This document shows, piece after piece, positions 21,904 to 31,793 of a DNA stretch of 64,000 nucleotides. The stretch's first letter is position 1; the number at the start of each line of letters is the position of its first letter. Both the position numbers and the translations under genes were made by a program. Origin of the DNA: Saprospiraceae bacterium (GTDB lineage Bacteria; Bacteroidota; Bacteroidia; Chitinophagales; Saprospiraceae); NCBI GenBank assembly GCA_016722295.1, contig JADKGL010000001.1:1-64000 (forward strand). Direction: 5' to 3'. The notes under the pieces were generated by a model. It saw only the letters and a list, made by a program, of their open reading frames with translations. It ran no database searches and had not been told where the DNA came from.

Positions 21904-21916
21904 AAACAAAATTGAT

Positions 21917-22849
21917 ATGAGTATTCTTACAGTTGGTACTATGGCATTTGATTCCATAGAAACGCCTTATGGGAAAGTGGATAAAGTAATTGGCGGTGCT
22001 TGCACTTACATAAGCTGGGCTGCTTCTTATTGGCATAAAGATATTTCCTTAGTATCTATAATAGGCGATGACTTCCCTCAAGATGAGGTCGAACAACTGA
22101 AAGCAAGAGGTGTAAATATGGAAGGCCTCGTAAGAGTTCCAAATAAAAAATCATTCTATTGGTCTGGAAAATATCATAAGGATATGAATGGTAGAGACAC
22201 ATTGGTTACCGACCTGAATGTGTTAGCTGATTTTAATCCTATCCTACCTCAATCCTATCGCAAGTGTAAATATGTCATGCTTGGCAATCTTACACCAGAT
22301 ATCCAATTATCTGTTTTAAATCAAATGGAAGAACGGCCAAAACTTGTCGTCTTAGATACGATGAATTTTTGGATGGATATTGCATTAGAGCGTTTGATGG
22401 AAGTGATTGCCAAAGTAGATGTATTGACGATCAATGATGAAGAAGCGAGACAACTATCGGGAGAACATAGTCTCGTCAAAGCTGCTGCTAAAATACATTC
22501 CTTCGGTCCAAAATTTTTAATTATTAAAAAAGGAGAACATGGTGCACTATTATTTCATGAGGGGAAAATATTCTTTGCTCCAGGATTACCTATCTCTGAT
22601 GTAATCGATCCGACAGGCGCAGGAGATAGCTTTGCGGGTGGAATGATTGGATATTTAGCTCGTACAAATGATACTAGTTTCAATAACATGAAAACAGCTA
22701 TTATTTATGGTTCTGTCATGGCTTCTTTTTGTGTAGAAGATTTTAGCCTTTCGAGATTAAGACATCTCGATGAGAAAATGATACATGCTCGTATTCGGCA
22801 GTTTGAATCATTGGGTTTGTTTGATGTGGTGGAACTGAATCTTGCGTAA
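21917..22849 (+). CDS. PfkB-family carbohydrate/nucleoside kinase
   Basis: 310 residues of the ribokinase/PfkB fold. The N-terminal substrate-side signature includes VIGGACTYISWAASYW, and the C-terminal PfkB signature 2 is VIDPTGAGDSFAGGMIGYLA, with the catalytic Asp in DPTGAGDSF. Residues NDEEARQLSG are typical of the family. It phosphorylates a sugar, sugar-like or nucleoside substrate using ATP in the cytoplasm; the exact substrate cannot be read. It stands alone after the tRNA terminator. Confidence 0.85.
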   Translation: MSILTVGTMAFDSIETPYGKVDKVIGGACTYISWAASYWHKDISLVSIIGDDFPQDEVEQLKARGVNMEGLVRVPNKKSFYWSGKYHKDMNGRDTLVTDLNVLADFNPILPQSYRKCKYVMLGNLTPDIQLSVLNQMEERPKLVVLDTMNFWMDIALERLMEVIAKVDVLTINDEEARQLSGEHSLVKAAAKIHSFGPKFLIIKKGEHGALLFHEGKIFFAPGLPISDVIDPTGAGDSFAGGMIGYLARTNDTSFNNMKTAIIYGSVMASFCVEDFSLSRLRHLDEKMIHARIRQFESLGLFDVVELNLA

Positions 22850-22865
22850 AATTCTTCAGAAGAAG

Positions 22866-23160
22866 TTAATTTGAAGATTTATTTACATAATAAACTTCAT
22901 AGAAATTATTACATAAATACCTTACACATTCCTCCTCCGACTTAAATTCTTCATCATATGGGTTCAAATACTCATTTAGATGTGAAGGGACAAATGAAGC
23001 TTTATAAACATAATTGTCGCATTTATCATTGCAAAATTCATTTATTGCAGTTATATGAAAATACCATTCAAGATTCCTACTTATTCAGTTGTTTGGACTT
23101 CACTTTTGAATAACAAATTCCCTGTGGACATGACGAACAGGATTTATCCTCAATCCACAC
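22866..23160 (-). pseudogene. Cys-rich small protein or remnant downstream of nrdA
   Basis: The minus strand reads a Cys-rich frame from about 23160 (VWIEDKSCSSCPQGICYSKVKSKQ). After a break near 23090 it continues as ITAINEFCNDKCDNYVYK, then a stretch containing EEECVRYLCNNFYEV, and ends at TAA 22866-22868. Removing one base joins the two parts. No ATG or signal peptide is visible, and it starts within 30 bp of the nrdA stop. It could be the end of a broken extracytoplasmic Cys-rich gene. The family is not recognised. Confidence 0.35.
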
Positions 23161-23186
23161 TTTAACCCCAAATCAAACAATTTGAA

Positions 23187-25634
23187 TTAAGATCCACAAG
23201 ATATACATCCATCTTCCATGGTACATACCAAGCCTTCGGGGATTTCATCGACTGCTACAAGCATTGCTTTTGCATCTTGTTTGACAATGGAAGCGTGAGT
23301 ACTAGTCTTGATGATTTCCACTTCAGGATTATCGATATCTGATTTTGATGTCACATATTTTTGTTGATGATCTGATCCTAATGTGAATTTTATTGGATCT
23401 ACCGCAGCAGATGTCCTTAGGTAATACATACCTGTCTTTAGACCTTTTTGCCAAGCATGAAAATGCATTGAGGACAATTTTCCAAAAGTTGCATTCTCCA
23501 CAAACAGATTAAGACTTTGGCTTTGGCAGATGAATGCACCTCGATCTGCACTCATATCTATTACAGCACGTTGGCTTATTTCATAAGCTGTTTTATACAA
23601 TTCTTTAAGATCAATTGGAATATTAGGAATATTAAGAATAGACCCATTATTTGCCATCAGTTGTTCTTTCATCGTTTGATTCCAAAGACCTCTTTTGATT
23701 AAATCTTCAAGTAGATGTTTGTTCACGACAATATACTCACCTGATAAGGTTCTTCTAGTGTAAATATTTGAAGTATAAGGCTCAAAGCATTCATTATTTC
23801 CAAGTATCTGAGATGTACTTGCAGTTGGCATAGGAGCTAATAACAAACTATTTTTTACTCCAAATTCTTTGACTTGATTTCTCAATCCTTCCCAATCATA
23901 TCGATTTGCAGTAGGTGTTACATTCCACATATCAAACTGAAAAATACCTTCGCTCATCGGTGATCCAGGGAATGTCTCATAAGCTCCAGTTTTCTTTGCG
24001 AGTTCGCAAGACTCACTTACTGCAGCATAATAGATTGTTTCAAATATTTCTTGGTTAAGTTTTTTTGCACCTTCGCTATCGAATGGGAGTCTCATCAAAA
24101 TAAAGGCATCTGCCAGACCTTGAACACCGATTCCAATCGGTCGATGACGGAAATTTGATCTTCTTGCCTCTTCAACAGGATAATAATTAATATCAATGAT
24201 ACGATTTAAATTGCGAGTGATGACGCGCGTCACTTCTTCTAACTTTTTAAAATCATATTCCCCATCAATTACAAACTTAGACAATGAAATAGAAGCTAAA
24301 TTACAGACAGCAATTTCATCAGGCGCAGTGTATTCTATGATTTCAGTACATAGATTCGAAGATCGGATTGTACCTAGATTTTTTTGATTTGATTTTTCAT
24401 TACAAGCATCCTTGTACAAAATATATGGCGTACCAGTTTCAATTTGACTTTCGATAATATTAAGCCAAAGATCTCGAGCTTGAATTACTTTTCTAGCTTT
24501 TCCTTCTGCTTCATAGCGTTGGTAAAGAGCTTCGAATTTTTCGCCATAACAATCATCCAAACCTGGACACTCGTTTGGACAAAATAGGGACCAAGTTGAA
24601 TCCGCCTTTACACGTTTCATGAATAAATCTGGTATCCACATTGCATAGAATAAATCCCTAGCACGCATTTCCTCCTTGCCATGATTTTTCTTTAACTCAA
24701 GAAATTCTTCAATATCGGCATGCCATGGTTCTAAGTAGATTGCAAAAGCGCCTTTACGCTTACCACCACCTTGATCAACATAACGTGCAGTATCGTTGAA
24801 TACTTTTAGCATGGGGATGATTCCATTAGAAGTGCCGCCTGTTCCTTTTATATAACTTCCTTTTGCTCGTACATTGTGAATGCTTAGACCAATTCCTCCT
24901 GCTGATTGTGAGATTTTCGCACATCGACTCAATGTTTCAAAAATTCCAGTGATGGAATCATCAGACATCGTTAATAAAAAACAAGAAGATAATTGTGGTT
25001 TTGGAGTACCAGCATTGAATAAGGTTGGTGTAGCATGAATAAACCATTTTTCTGACATAAGATTATAAGTCTCTATTGCCGCTTCAATGTTTTCTCCATG
25101 AATTCCTATCGCTGCACGCATGAGTAAATGCTGTGGTCTTTCTACTACCTTTGTATTGGCACGCAATAAATAAGAACGCTCTAATGTCTTGAATCCAAAA
25201 TAATCAAAACTATAATCGCGATCATATATAATTGCAGAGTTTAATTTATCAGAATATTTCTTAACTACTTTAATCGTTTCCTCACTGATGAGCCCAGCTT
25301 TTTGATCTGTTTTTACGTCAACATAATCATACAACGCTATCATCGTTTCTGAAAATGATTTATTGGTGTTTTTATGCAAATTACTTACCGCAATACGAGC
25401 AGCCAACAAAGCATAATCTGGGTGAACTGCTACAAATGAAGCTGCTGTTTCAGCAGCAAGATTATCCAACTCAGTAGTGGTAACACCGTCGTATATTCCT
25501 TGTATAACTTTCTTCGATATTTCTATAGAATCAACAAAATTGGCATCCAATCCATAACAAAGTTTTTTGATTCTGGCTGTAATTTTATCGAAACTAACGT
25601 CTTCACGTTTTCCATTGCGTTTTAAAACTTGCAT
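23187..25634 (-). CDS. nrdA: Ribonucleoside-diphosphate reductase, class Ia alpha subunit
   Basis: 815 residues. Reduces ribonucleotides to deoxyribonucleotides with the NrdB radical subunit. An ATP-cone regulatory domain lies at the N-terminus (MQVLKRNGKREDVSFDKI). Core motifs include SSCFLLTMSDDSI, SAGGIGLSIHNVRAKGS, SNLCTEI...VCNLASISL and the radical-transfer tyrosines in GMYYLRT. The C-terminal redox tail ends CTMEDGCISCGS, as expected for thioredoxin/glutaredoxin re-reduction. It is the second gene of the nrdB-nrdA operon, 42 bp after nrdB. Confidence 0.97.
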   Translation of the reverse strand: MQVLKRNGKREDVSFDKITARIKKLCYGLDANFVDSIEISKKVIQGIYDGVTTTELDNLAAETAASFVAVHPDYALLAARIAVSNLHKNTNKSFSETMIALYDYVDVKTDQKAGLISEETIKVVKKYSDKLNSAIIYDRDYSFDYFGFKTLERSYLLRANTKVVERPQHLLMRAAIGIHGENIEAAIETYNLMSEKWFIHATPTLFNAGTPKPQLSSCFLLTMSDDSITGIFETLSRCAKISQSAGGIGLSIHNVRAKGSYIKGTGGTSNGIIPMLKVFNDTARYVDQGGGKRKGAFAIYLEPWHADIEEFLELKKNHGKEEMRARDLFYAMWIPDLFMKRVKADSTWSLFCPNECPGLDDCYGEKFEALYQRYEAEGKARKVIQARDLWLNIIESQIETGTPYILYKDACNEKSNQKNLGTIRSSNLCTEIIEYTAPDEIAVCNLASISLSKFVIDGEYDFKKLEEVTRVITRNLNRIIDINYYPVEEARRSNFRHRPIGIGVQGLADAFILMRLPFDSEGAKKLNQEIFETIYYAAVSESCELAKKTGAYETFPGSPMSEGIFQFDMWNVTPTANRYDWEGLRNQVKEFGVKNSLLLAPMPTASTSQILGNNECFEPYTSNIYTRRTLSGEYIVVNKHLLEDLIKRGLWNQTMKEQLMANNGSILNIPNIPIDLKELYKTAYEISQRAVIDMSADRGAFICQSQSLNLFVENATFGKLSSMHFHAWQKGLKTGMYYLRTSAAVDPIKFTLGSDHQQKYVTSKSDIDNPEVEIIKTSTHASIVKQDAKAMLVAVDEIPEGLVCTMEDGCISCGS

Positions 25635-25676
25635 TTTTATTCTTGTTTTGAGTTTGAAATAATGGGCTTTTATTGA

Positions 25677-26654
25677 TTAAAAATCTTCATCAATGGAGAA
25701 CACTTTTTGCTCATGTCCACCCGTGACACCAGCTTTCTGGTAATCTCCGACCCTTTTTTCAAAAAAATTGGTTTTCCCTCTCATGGATATTAGATCCATC
25801 CATGGAAAAGGATTTTCTGAGCCGTACACTTTTGGATTTCCTAATGAAATCAACAAACGGTCTGCACAGAATTCAATATATTGACACATCATTTCAGCAT
25901 TCATGCCAATTAATGCGACAGGTATTGAATCTGTTACAAACGTTTTTTCAATAATGACAGCTTCAGTTATGATTGCTTCTAGACTTTCTTTAGGTAGTTT
26001 ATTTACAATATGTTTATTATAAATCATACATGCAAAATCACAGTGCATTCCTTCATCTCTTGATATCAATTCATTGGAAAAAGACAATCCTGGCATTAAG
26101 CCTCTTTTTTTCAACCAAAATATGGAACAAAATGATCCACTAAAAAAGATTCCTTCTACAGCTGCAAATGCGATCAATTGTTCAACAAATGTTCCCTTCC
26201 CGATCCAACGAAGTGCCCATTCTGCTTTTAATCTGACACAATCCATTGTATCTATTGCATTGAATAATTTTGCTTTTTCTTGATTATCCTTAATGTAAGT
26301 ATCTATTAACAATGAATATGTTTCAGAATGGATATTCTCCATCATAATCTGAAACCCATAGAAAAATTTTGCTTCTGTATATTGGACAGAACGAACCATG
26401 TTTTCTGCCAAATTTTCATTCACAATTCCATCACTTGCCGCAAAGAAAGCCAAAACGTGTTTTATGAAATGTCGTTCATCGTCATTTAACTTATTGTTCC
26501 AGTCGACAAGATCTGCTTGAAGGTCTATTTCTTCCGCAGTCCAAAAACAAGCTTCTGAATTTTTATAAAATTCCCAAATATCTTGATGTTGTATAGGAAA
26601 GAGGACAAACCGTCCTGGATTTTCGACTAAAATTGGCTCATGTTGCAGGTTCAT
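25677..26654 (-). CDS. nrdB: Ribonucleoside-diphosphate reductase, class Ia beta subunit
   Basis: 325 residues carrying the diiron/tyrosyl radical cofactor. The motif ENIHSETYS keeps the Glu, His and radical Tyr in the E-x-x-H-x-x-x-Y spacing of class Ia enzymes. Other diiron ligands are in WTAEEIDLQADLVDW and SRDEGMHCDF. It is the first gene of the operon, with a promoter at 26700-26729 and a leader of about 40 nt. The C-terminal peptide (VFSIDEDF) should dock on NrdA. Confidence 0.97.
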   Translation of the reverse strand: MNLQHEPILVENPGRFVLFPIQHQDIWEFYKNSEACFWTAEEIDLQADLVDWNNKLNDDERHFIKHVLAFFAASDGIVNENLAENMVRSVQYTEAKFFYGFQIMMENIHSETYSLLIDTYIKDNQEKAKLFNAIDTMDCVRLKAEWALRWIGKGTFVEQLIAFAAVEGIFFSGSFCSIFWLKKRGLMPGLSFSNELISRDEGMHCDFACMIYNKHIVNKLPKESLEAIITEAVIIEKTFVTDSIPVALIGMNAEMMCQYIEFCADRLLISLGNPKVYGSENPFPWMDLISMRGKTNFFEKRVGDYQKAGVTGGHEQKVFSIDEDF

Positions 26655-26699
26655 CGTAAGGATTGATTTTTTCAGTTGGTTTTAATTCGGATTGAGTCA

Positions 26700-26729
26700 C
26701 AAAGGTAGTTTTTTTCAAAAATATTCAAA
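26700..26729 (-). promoter_or_regulatory. Promoter of nrdB-nrdA
   Basis: On the minus strand TTTG (26726-26729), 18 bp, then TACCTTTG (26700-26707) match the Bacteroidota primary promoter. Transcription would start about 40 nt before the nrdB ATG. It removes support for the 90-codon minus-strand frame at 26944-26672. Confidence 0.65.
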
Positions 26730-26894
26730 TGATATATAATGAAATATTTGATATATTTTTTTACTGCATATATAATTGACACATTTTCATCATTATTGTA
26801 GTGAACATTTGAATTTTTATATGAGAAAATATACATTATACATTTTTTTAATATGTTGTAAAAATAAAACTCGATTTGGGCATTTGTCAAATCA

Positions 26895-26919
26895 AATTGT
26901 CCACATAATGTGGACAATT
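26895..26919. promoter_or_regulatory. Perfect 25-bp palindrome made of two near-DnaA boxes, upstream of nrdBA
   Basis: Twelve-base arms AATTGTCCACAT / ATGTGGACAATT flank a single A. Each arm contains TTGTCCACA, one base from the canonical DnaA box TTATCCACA, in inverted orientation (26897-26905 and 26909-26917). It lies about 240 bp before nrdB and about 165 bp before its promoter. Confidence 0.5.
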
Positions 26920-26944
26920 CCTTTAAACTAATGAATTGCAACAT

Positions 26945-27443
26945 ATTACAAAATTAATTAAAGTGATTCTTGTTTTTTATCGTCCTGATCACTTTGTTAG
27001 GATAGCTTACTTAATGCAATTGAAATTAAAATTTCCCTGCGTAAACGTAGTGTTAGTTTTACCATCATTTATTTTTTATTTTACAAAATAGTACATTTTT
27101 AAACGCTATCCAAGCCCCATTTACCAAATGAAATTGAAGTCAAACTTGGTACTCTTGCTAGCAATGAAATCCATCGATGATGAAATTTATTTTTCGGTTT
27201 GTGAATGCCTAAGAAAAACGGTTTACAATATCTCAATCTTTATAATAGACTTCCTCATAAAGCAGATCCTATTTATTTGGTATTCGTTAATGTGGCCCTA
27301 CTCATAAAAACATCAAAGTCATGTCATAATATAGTCATTAATTTGGAATGAGATATGAGATAAAAGGATAGCTATACTAATTTACCATGTTTGTTAATTC
27401 AAAAAAATATAATTGCCTTATTTTCGCACTATAAAATTCAGTT
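26945..27443. other. Intergenic region between nrdBA and acs
   Basis: About 500 bp in which I see no supported gene. A 57-codon plus-strand frame at about 27128-27304 has no recognisable features. TATTTTCG-like sequence just before 27444 could be a weak -7 box for acs. Confidence 0.4.
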
Positions 27444-29369
27444 ATGTCTTATCCATACCAAATTAAATCTTTAGATTCTTATAATGAAGCCTATACTAAA
27501 AGCATTGAATCGCCAGAAACGTATTGGGGAGAAGTTGCAGAAAACTTCCAATGGCGAAAAAAATGGGACAAGGTATTAGAATGGAATTTTAAGGAGCCAA
27601 GTATTAAATGGTTTCAGAATGCAAAACTGAATATTACAGAAAATTGTATAGATCGCCATCTTGCAACAAAGGGAAATCAACCAGCGATAATCTGGGAGCC
27701 AAATGATCCAGATGAGCATCATAGAGTGATCACTTACAAAGATTTATATTTCAAAGTGACACAATTTTGTCATGTCTTAAAGAACAATGGAATTTCCAAA
27801 GGTGATCGAGTGTGTATATATATGGGTATGGTACCAGAACTTGCAGTCGCTGTCTTAGCTTGTGCAAGAATTGGAGCAATCCACTCTGTTATATTTGGAG
27901 GCTTCAGCGCTCAGAGCATTGCAGATCGTTTGCATGATGCACATGCTGAATTTATTATAACTTGTGATGGAGCTTATCGCGGCAATAAAGAAATACCTTT
28001 AAAATCAGTCATTGATGATGCCTTGATTCAATGCAATTTTGTAAAAAAAGTCATTGTTCTGACTCGCACAAGACAGGCAGTATCTATGATAAAAGGCAGA
28101 GATGTCTGGTGGGAAGACGAAATTAAAAAAGTGGAAACGATGGGAAGTCCAGATTTTCCAGCTGCAGAAATGGATGCTGAAGATCCGCTTTTTATATTAT
28201 ACACATCTGGAAGTACTGGTAAACCAAAAGGCGTGGTTCATTCTTGTGCTGGGTATATGATTTGGACGACATTTACATTTGTGAATGTCTTCCAATATCA
28301 ACCTGGTGAAGTTCATTTCTGCACCGCAGATATTGGATGGATTACCGGTCACAGCTATATTGTCTATGGTCCTTTATGCTCAGGAGCAACTTCCTTAATG
28401 TTCGAAGGAATCCCTACCTGGCCTGATGCTGGACGATTCTGGGAGATCGTTGAAAAACATAAAGCCAATATTATTTACACCGCTCCCACTGCCATAAGAA
28501 GTTTAATGAGTTTTGGCGAAGAGCCTATTCAAGGGAAAGACCTTAGCTCACTTCGACTCATAGGAACTGTGGGAGAGCCCATCAATGAAGAGGCGTGGAA
28601 ATGGTATCATGAACATATTGGAAAAGGAAAATGTCCAGTAATAGATACATGGTGGCAAACAGAAACAGGGGCTTGCCTCATATCAAATCTGGCTGGGGTT
28701 ACGCCTCATAAGGCTAGTTGGGCAACACTGCCATTGCCAGGGGTACAACCTGTTTTGGTTGATGAAAAAGGAATAGAAATTACTGAAAAAGATGAACATG
28801 GTTTCCTCAAAGGTAATCTTTGTATAAAAGCACCGTGGCCAGGCATTTTACGCACTACTTATGGAGATCATGAACGTTGCAGATTGAATTACTTTGCAAC
28901 CTATGAAAATTTATATTTTACAGGGGATGGTGCCATCAAAGACGATCAGGGTAATTATCGAATTACAGGACGAGTAGATGATGTATTAAACATAAGTGGC
29001 CATAGAATCGGGACAGCAGAAGTTGAGAATGCCATAAACATGCATTCAGGTGTAGTGGAAAGTGCTGTGGTAGGATATCCGCACGATATCAAAGGTCAAG
29101 GTATATATGCTTATGTTATTTATGGTGGCAAACTAGATGATCAAAATCTCACTCGTCTAGATATAAATAGTACTGTAGCTAAAGTTATTGGTGCAATTGC
29201 AAAACCGGATAAAATCCAATTTGTTTCAGGACTTCCTAAAACTCGTAGTGGTAAGATAATGCGTAGAATTCTACGCAAAATTGCTGAAGGAGAGACGCAA
29301 AATCTTGGTGACACCTCTACTCTACTCGATCCATTGATCGTAGATGAAATAGTGAAGAATCGAGTGTAA
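27444..29369 (+). CDS. acs: Acetyl-CoA synthetase (AMP-forming)
   Basis: 641 residues, normal family length. Activates acetate to acetyl-CoA through acetyl-AMP. The N-terminal Acs domain (SYNEAYTKSIESPETYWGEVAENFQWRK) precedes the P-loop-like YTSGSTGKPKGVVHS. Later motifs are DTWWQTETG, YFTGDGAIKDDQGNYRITGRVDDV, and the C-terminal acetylation-site motif PKTRSGKIMRRILRK with its regulatory Lys. It stands as a single gene convergent with the GSCFA gene. Confidence 0.97.
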   Translation: MSYPYQIKSLDSYNEAYTKSIESPETYWGEVAENFQWRKKWDKVLEWNFKEPSIKWFQNAKLNITENCIDRHLATKGNQPAIIWEPNDPDEHHRVITYKDLYFKVTQFCHVLKNNGISKGDRVCIYMGMVPELAVAVLACARIGAIHSVIFGGFSAQSIADRLHDAHAEFIITCDGAYRGNKEIPLKSVIDDALIQCNFVKKVIVLTRTRQAVSMIKGRDVWWEDEIKKVETMGSPDFPAAEMDAEDPLFILYTSGSTGKPKGVVHSCAGYMIWTTFTFVNVFQYQPGEVHFCTADIGWITGHSYIVYGPLCSGATSLMFEGIPTWPDAGRFWEIVEKHKANIIYTAPTAIRSLMSFGEEPIQGKDLSSLRLIGTVGEPINEEAWKWYHEHIGKGKCPVIDTWWQTETGACLISNLAGVTPHKASWATLPLPGVQPVLVDEKGIEITEKDEHGFLKGNLCIKAPWPGILRTTYGDHERCRLNYFATYENLYFTGDGAIKDDQGNYRITGRVDDVLNISGHRIGTAEVENAINMHSGVVESAVVGYPHDIKGQGIYAYVIYGGKLDDQNLTRLDINSTVAKVIGAIAKPDKIQFVSGLPKTRSGKIMRRILRKIAEGETQNLGDTSTLLDPLIVDEIVKNRV

Positions 29370-29381
29370 ACAAACGTTGAA

Positions 29382-30326
29382 CTATAATTGTAGAAAAGGA
29401 TAAAGGGATTGTAGATCGACTATTTTTTTCTTAATTTTTTCTTGGAATTGAGTATTTTCAATTGAGTTAGGATGGATTGGTTTATGTTGTTGCATCGCTC
29501 GTATCTCAAGAATTTTTTCTTTGATAGACAATGTCTCAGATGTAAAATAATATTCGCAAAATTTCTGCCAAATATATTCAATTGCAAATTCATTGGGGTG
29601 AACTAAATCTTCTTTAACATATCGATAGTCTCTCAAATCATCCATAAATAGTTCATATGATGGAAAATATGAAATTGATTCGTATTGTTGTTCTAATTCC
29701 GCAATAGCAAGTTGCAATTTCGATTTACTCCGACTGTTTGCAACAAAACCATCTCGAAGATATCTTACAGGACTTACAGTAAAAATAATTTTCATTTCAG
29801 AATTTCGTTCAAGTAGCAGTTGAATCAGCGGATGAAATGCTACAACAATCTCAGTTATACTTGCATCTTTTTTTTCAAATACTACTGAAGGCATTTTATG
29901 ACAATTTGCCACATTAATTTTTTCAATATTGTGAAAATAATAATTGCTACTCCCCAACGTAATAATCACTTTTGATGCAGACAATATGTTGCTTTGTGCT
30001 GCATATAAATCCATTGTAATTTTCTTCAACATTTCATCTTTTGATAACGCAGTAATTTTACTATGATGCTGCCAAGAGAAAAACATATTCTGACTTTCAA
30101 ATAAATTCCTTGAATCAAATTTATTTTCTACAATAGAATTCAATTGTTCAACAATTAATAATGGATTAAACACGATACCAAATGGGCTTTTAAATGCATG
30201 AAAACCTGCGTGAATTAATTTATCGAAAATATGCTCTGCAAAGCAGGAACCAATACAAAATATTTGATCGTTATAATGAAAATTTGAATTCGATTTTTCT
30301 ACTTTAAATTCTGTACGAAATTGCAT
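29382..30326 (-). CDS. GSCFA-domain protein
   Basis: 314 residues beginning MQFRTEFKVEKSN; a TTG two codons upstream is not needed. The signature IGSCFAEHIFDKL at about residues 25-37 names the family, an SGNH/GDSL-esterase relative. ITLGSSNYYFHN and ECHPLI-type positions (here AFHPLIQLL) fit the fold, and the DDLRDYRYVKEDLVHPNEFAIEYIW segment holds the expected Asp-x-x-His pair (D-L-V-H). It is cytoplasmic by sequence (no signal peptide). The substrate is unknown. It is convergent with acs, 12 bp apart. Confidence 0.85.
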   Translation of the reverse strand: MQFRTEFKVEKSNSNFHYNDQIFCIGSCFAEHIFDKLIHAGFHAFKSPFGIVFNPLLIVEQLNSIVENKFDSRNLFESQNMFFSWQHHSKITALSKDEMLKKITMDLYAAQSNILSASKVIITLGSSNYYFHNIEKINVANCHKMPSVVFEKKDASITEIVVAFHPLIQLLLERNSEMKIIFTVSPVRYLRDGFVANSRSKSKLQLAIAELEQQYESISYFPSYELFMDDLRDYRYVKEDLVHPNEFAIEYIWQKFCEYYFTSETLSIKEKILEIRAMQQHKPIHPNSIENTQFQEKIKKKIVDLQSLYPFLQL

Positions 30327-30460
30327 ATTCAAATTTTAGCTCAAAAATAGCGAAATTAAAATTCATTTTTTAATTCCAACTAGCAAATAAGCTCTTATAC
30401 GCTTTTTAATCAAGTTCAAAAAAAAATCTTTAAAACAATAGGTTTCCGCTAGTCAAAATC

Positions 30461-30468
30461 TATCTTTG
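30461..30468 (+). promoter_or_regulatory. -7 box of the YbjN-like/protease operon
   Basis: TATCTTTG, the best Bacteroidota -7 consensus, lies 22 bp before the ATG at 30490. A TTG start inside this box (30466) is therefore rejected. Confidence 0.7.
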
Positions 30469-30489
30469 CAATTAAAACTAAAAACAATC

Positions 30490-31791
30490 ATGGGTTTTTG
30501 GCAAAATCTGATCAATGGAAATCAAGAAAAAAGACATAGCGATGAACTTGTCTTTGGTCGTTTTACAGATGATTTTTCCAATCCAAGTAGAGCTGAAATT
30601 TGGGATCAAGCAATCTTACATTATGAAAAATCAGATTATGTACTAAGTATTGTCCAATTATTGGAATATTTATTGAATTCTCAAAAAACGAACTTAAGTT
30701 ATACACAAACTGAAAATGAAATAAATTTTTCGTTTATTCAAGGATCGAAAATCATTACAGGATATGTTAAGAATGAATTCTTTTATGCAGAAGTAAAGTT
30801 AGCTCATCCCATAGAAATGAAAATAGGTTTTTTGCGTGAAGCAATAGAAACTACTTATCATTTACAATATGGTAGATTTGCGTTGAGCGATGATCAAACG
30901 ATTTGCTTACTTTTTGATTCATATCTTGAAGAGGCTTCCCCTTATAAAATATTTTATGGCCTGAAAGAAATTGCACAATATGCGGATCGAAAAGATGATA
31001 CGATCACTATAGATTTTAGTTCTTTGCAACCCGTCAACTCTGCAGATGTTATCCCGATCGATAATTTAGAAAAAGAAGCAAAATGGTTATTGGTTAAAAA
31101 CACAATCAAAAAATGTCTTGACCCAAATTCACTAGGTGCTTTAAATCCAGATAAATTTCAAGGTGCATTAACCTACATTCTCTTAGCTGGACTCTATAAA
31201 TTAGATTTTTTGATTAAGCCTGAGGCAAAAATGATGCAATATCTAGAAGAAGCATTCCAAGATTATTTTCGAAATAAATCAACAGATCTCGGCGAAAAAA
31301 TAAATTCACTAAAATTAAAATACAATCAAATAGATCAGATTGACAAAGTTAGTTTTGATAAAGAATTGTACAATGTTCATTCGACATTTTCTTGGACGAA
31401 TCAAATTAATCAAGCCCAACTAAAAGAAATAATTGATGCTGAATTCAAGTCGTTTGATTGGTATTTTGAAAACAAACATTTTCAGATTTGTGAAGCAATT
31501 TGCACTTATATCATTGGTTATTTATTTTATAACTATTCTTTTAGTATGCCGATGAAACAGGTTGCTATCCTCTATTTTGAACTTACAGAACCTGATTTTT
31601 TTCAAATGATAAACGACAATAAATCAGACTCTAAAATTAATTTACATGATCTTAAAAAGAAATTACAACAGATTTTTAATTCAGCAAAATCGATAAACCC
31701 AAATTTTAATTATACCTATACCTTATCTGAAGATAGTTATTATTTGATGTTAAAATCATTGGTCATCGTCCTACGAGATGCAAATATGTAG
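30490..31791 (+). CDS. YbjN/CesT-like domain protein with helical C-terminal region
   Basis: 433 residues, no signal peptide or membrane helix. Residues of about 40-190 show the alpha/beta pattern of the YbjN/type III secretion chaperone-like fold (NEINFSFIQGSKIITGYVKN...FFYAEVKLA... followed by a helix and FALSDDQTICLLFDSYLEEASP). The rest is helical with repeated aromatic and charged residues (DWYFENKHFQICEAICTYIIGYLFYNYSF). The TAG stop is two bases from the ATG of the protease gene, so the two are surely co-translated or co-transcribed. The paired protease carries the same kind of domain at its C-terminus. Function unknown; a partner or client-binding role for the protease is inference. 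Confidence 0.7.
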   Translation: MGFWQNLINGNQEKRHSDELVFGRFTDDFSNPSRAEIWDQAILHYEKSDYVLSIVQLLEYLLNSQKTNLSYTQTENEINFSFIQGSKIITGYVKNEFFYAEVKLAHPIEMKIGFLREAIETTYHLQYGRFALSDDQTICLLFDSYLEEASPYKIFYGLKEIAQYADRKDDTITIDFSSLQPVNSADVIPIDNLEKEAKWLLVKNTIKKCLDPNSLGALNPDKFQGALTYILLAGLYKLDFLIKPEAKMMQYLEEAFQDYFRNKSTDLGEKINSLKLKYNQIDQIDKVSFDKELYNVHSTFSWTNQINQAQLKEIIDAEFKSFDWYFENKHFQICEAICTYIIGYLFYNYSFSMPMKQVAILYFELTEPDFFQMINDNKSDSKINLHDLKKKLQQIFNSAKSINPNFNYTYTLSEDSYYLMLKSLVIVLRDANM

Positions 31792-31793
31792 TT

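Noticed and set aside
26672..26944. 90-codon minus-strand frame upstream of nrdB
   Set aside because: It contains the nrdB promoter and the palindrome, has very AT-rich codons and no family features.
27128..27304. 57-codon plus-strand frame before acs
   Set aside because: No promoter, family features or coding bias beyond chance.
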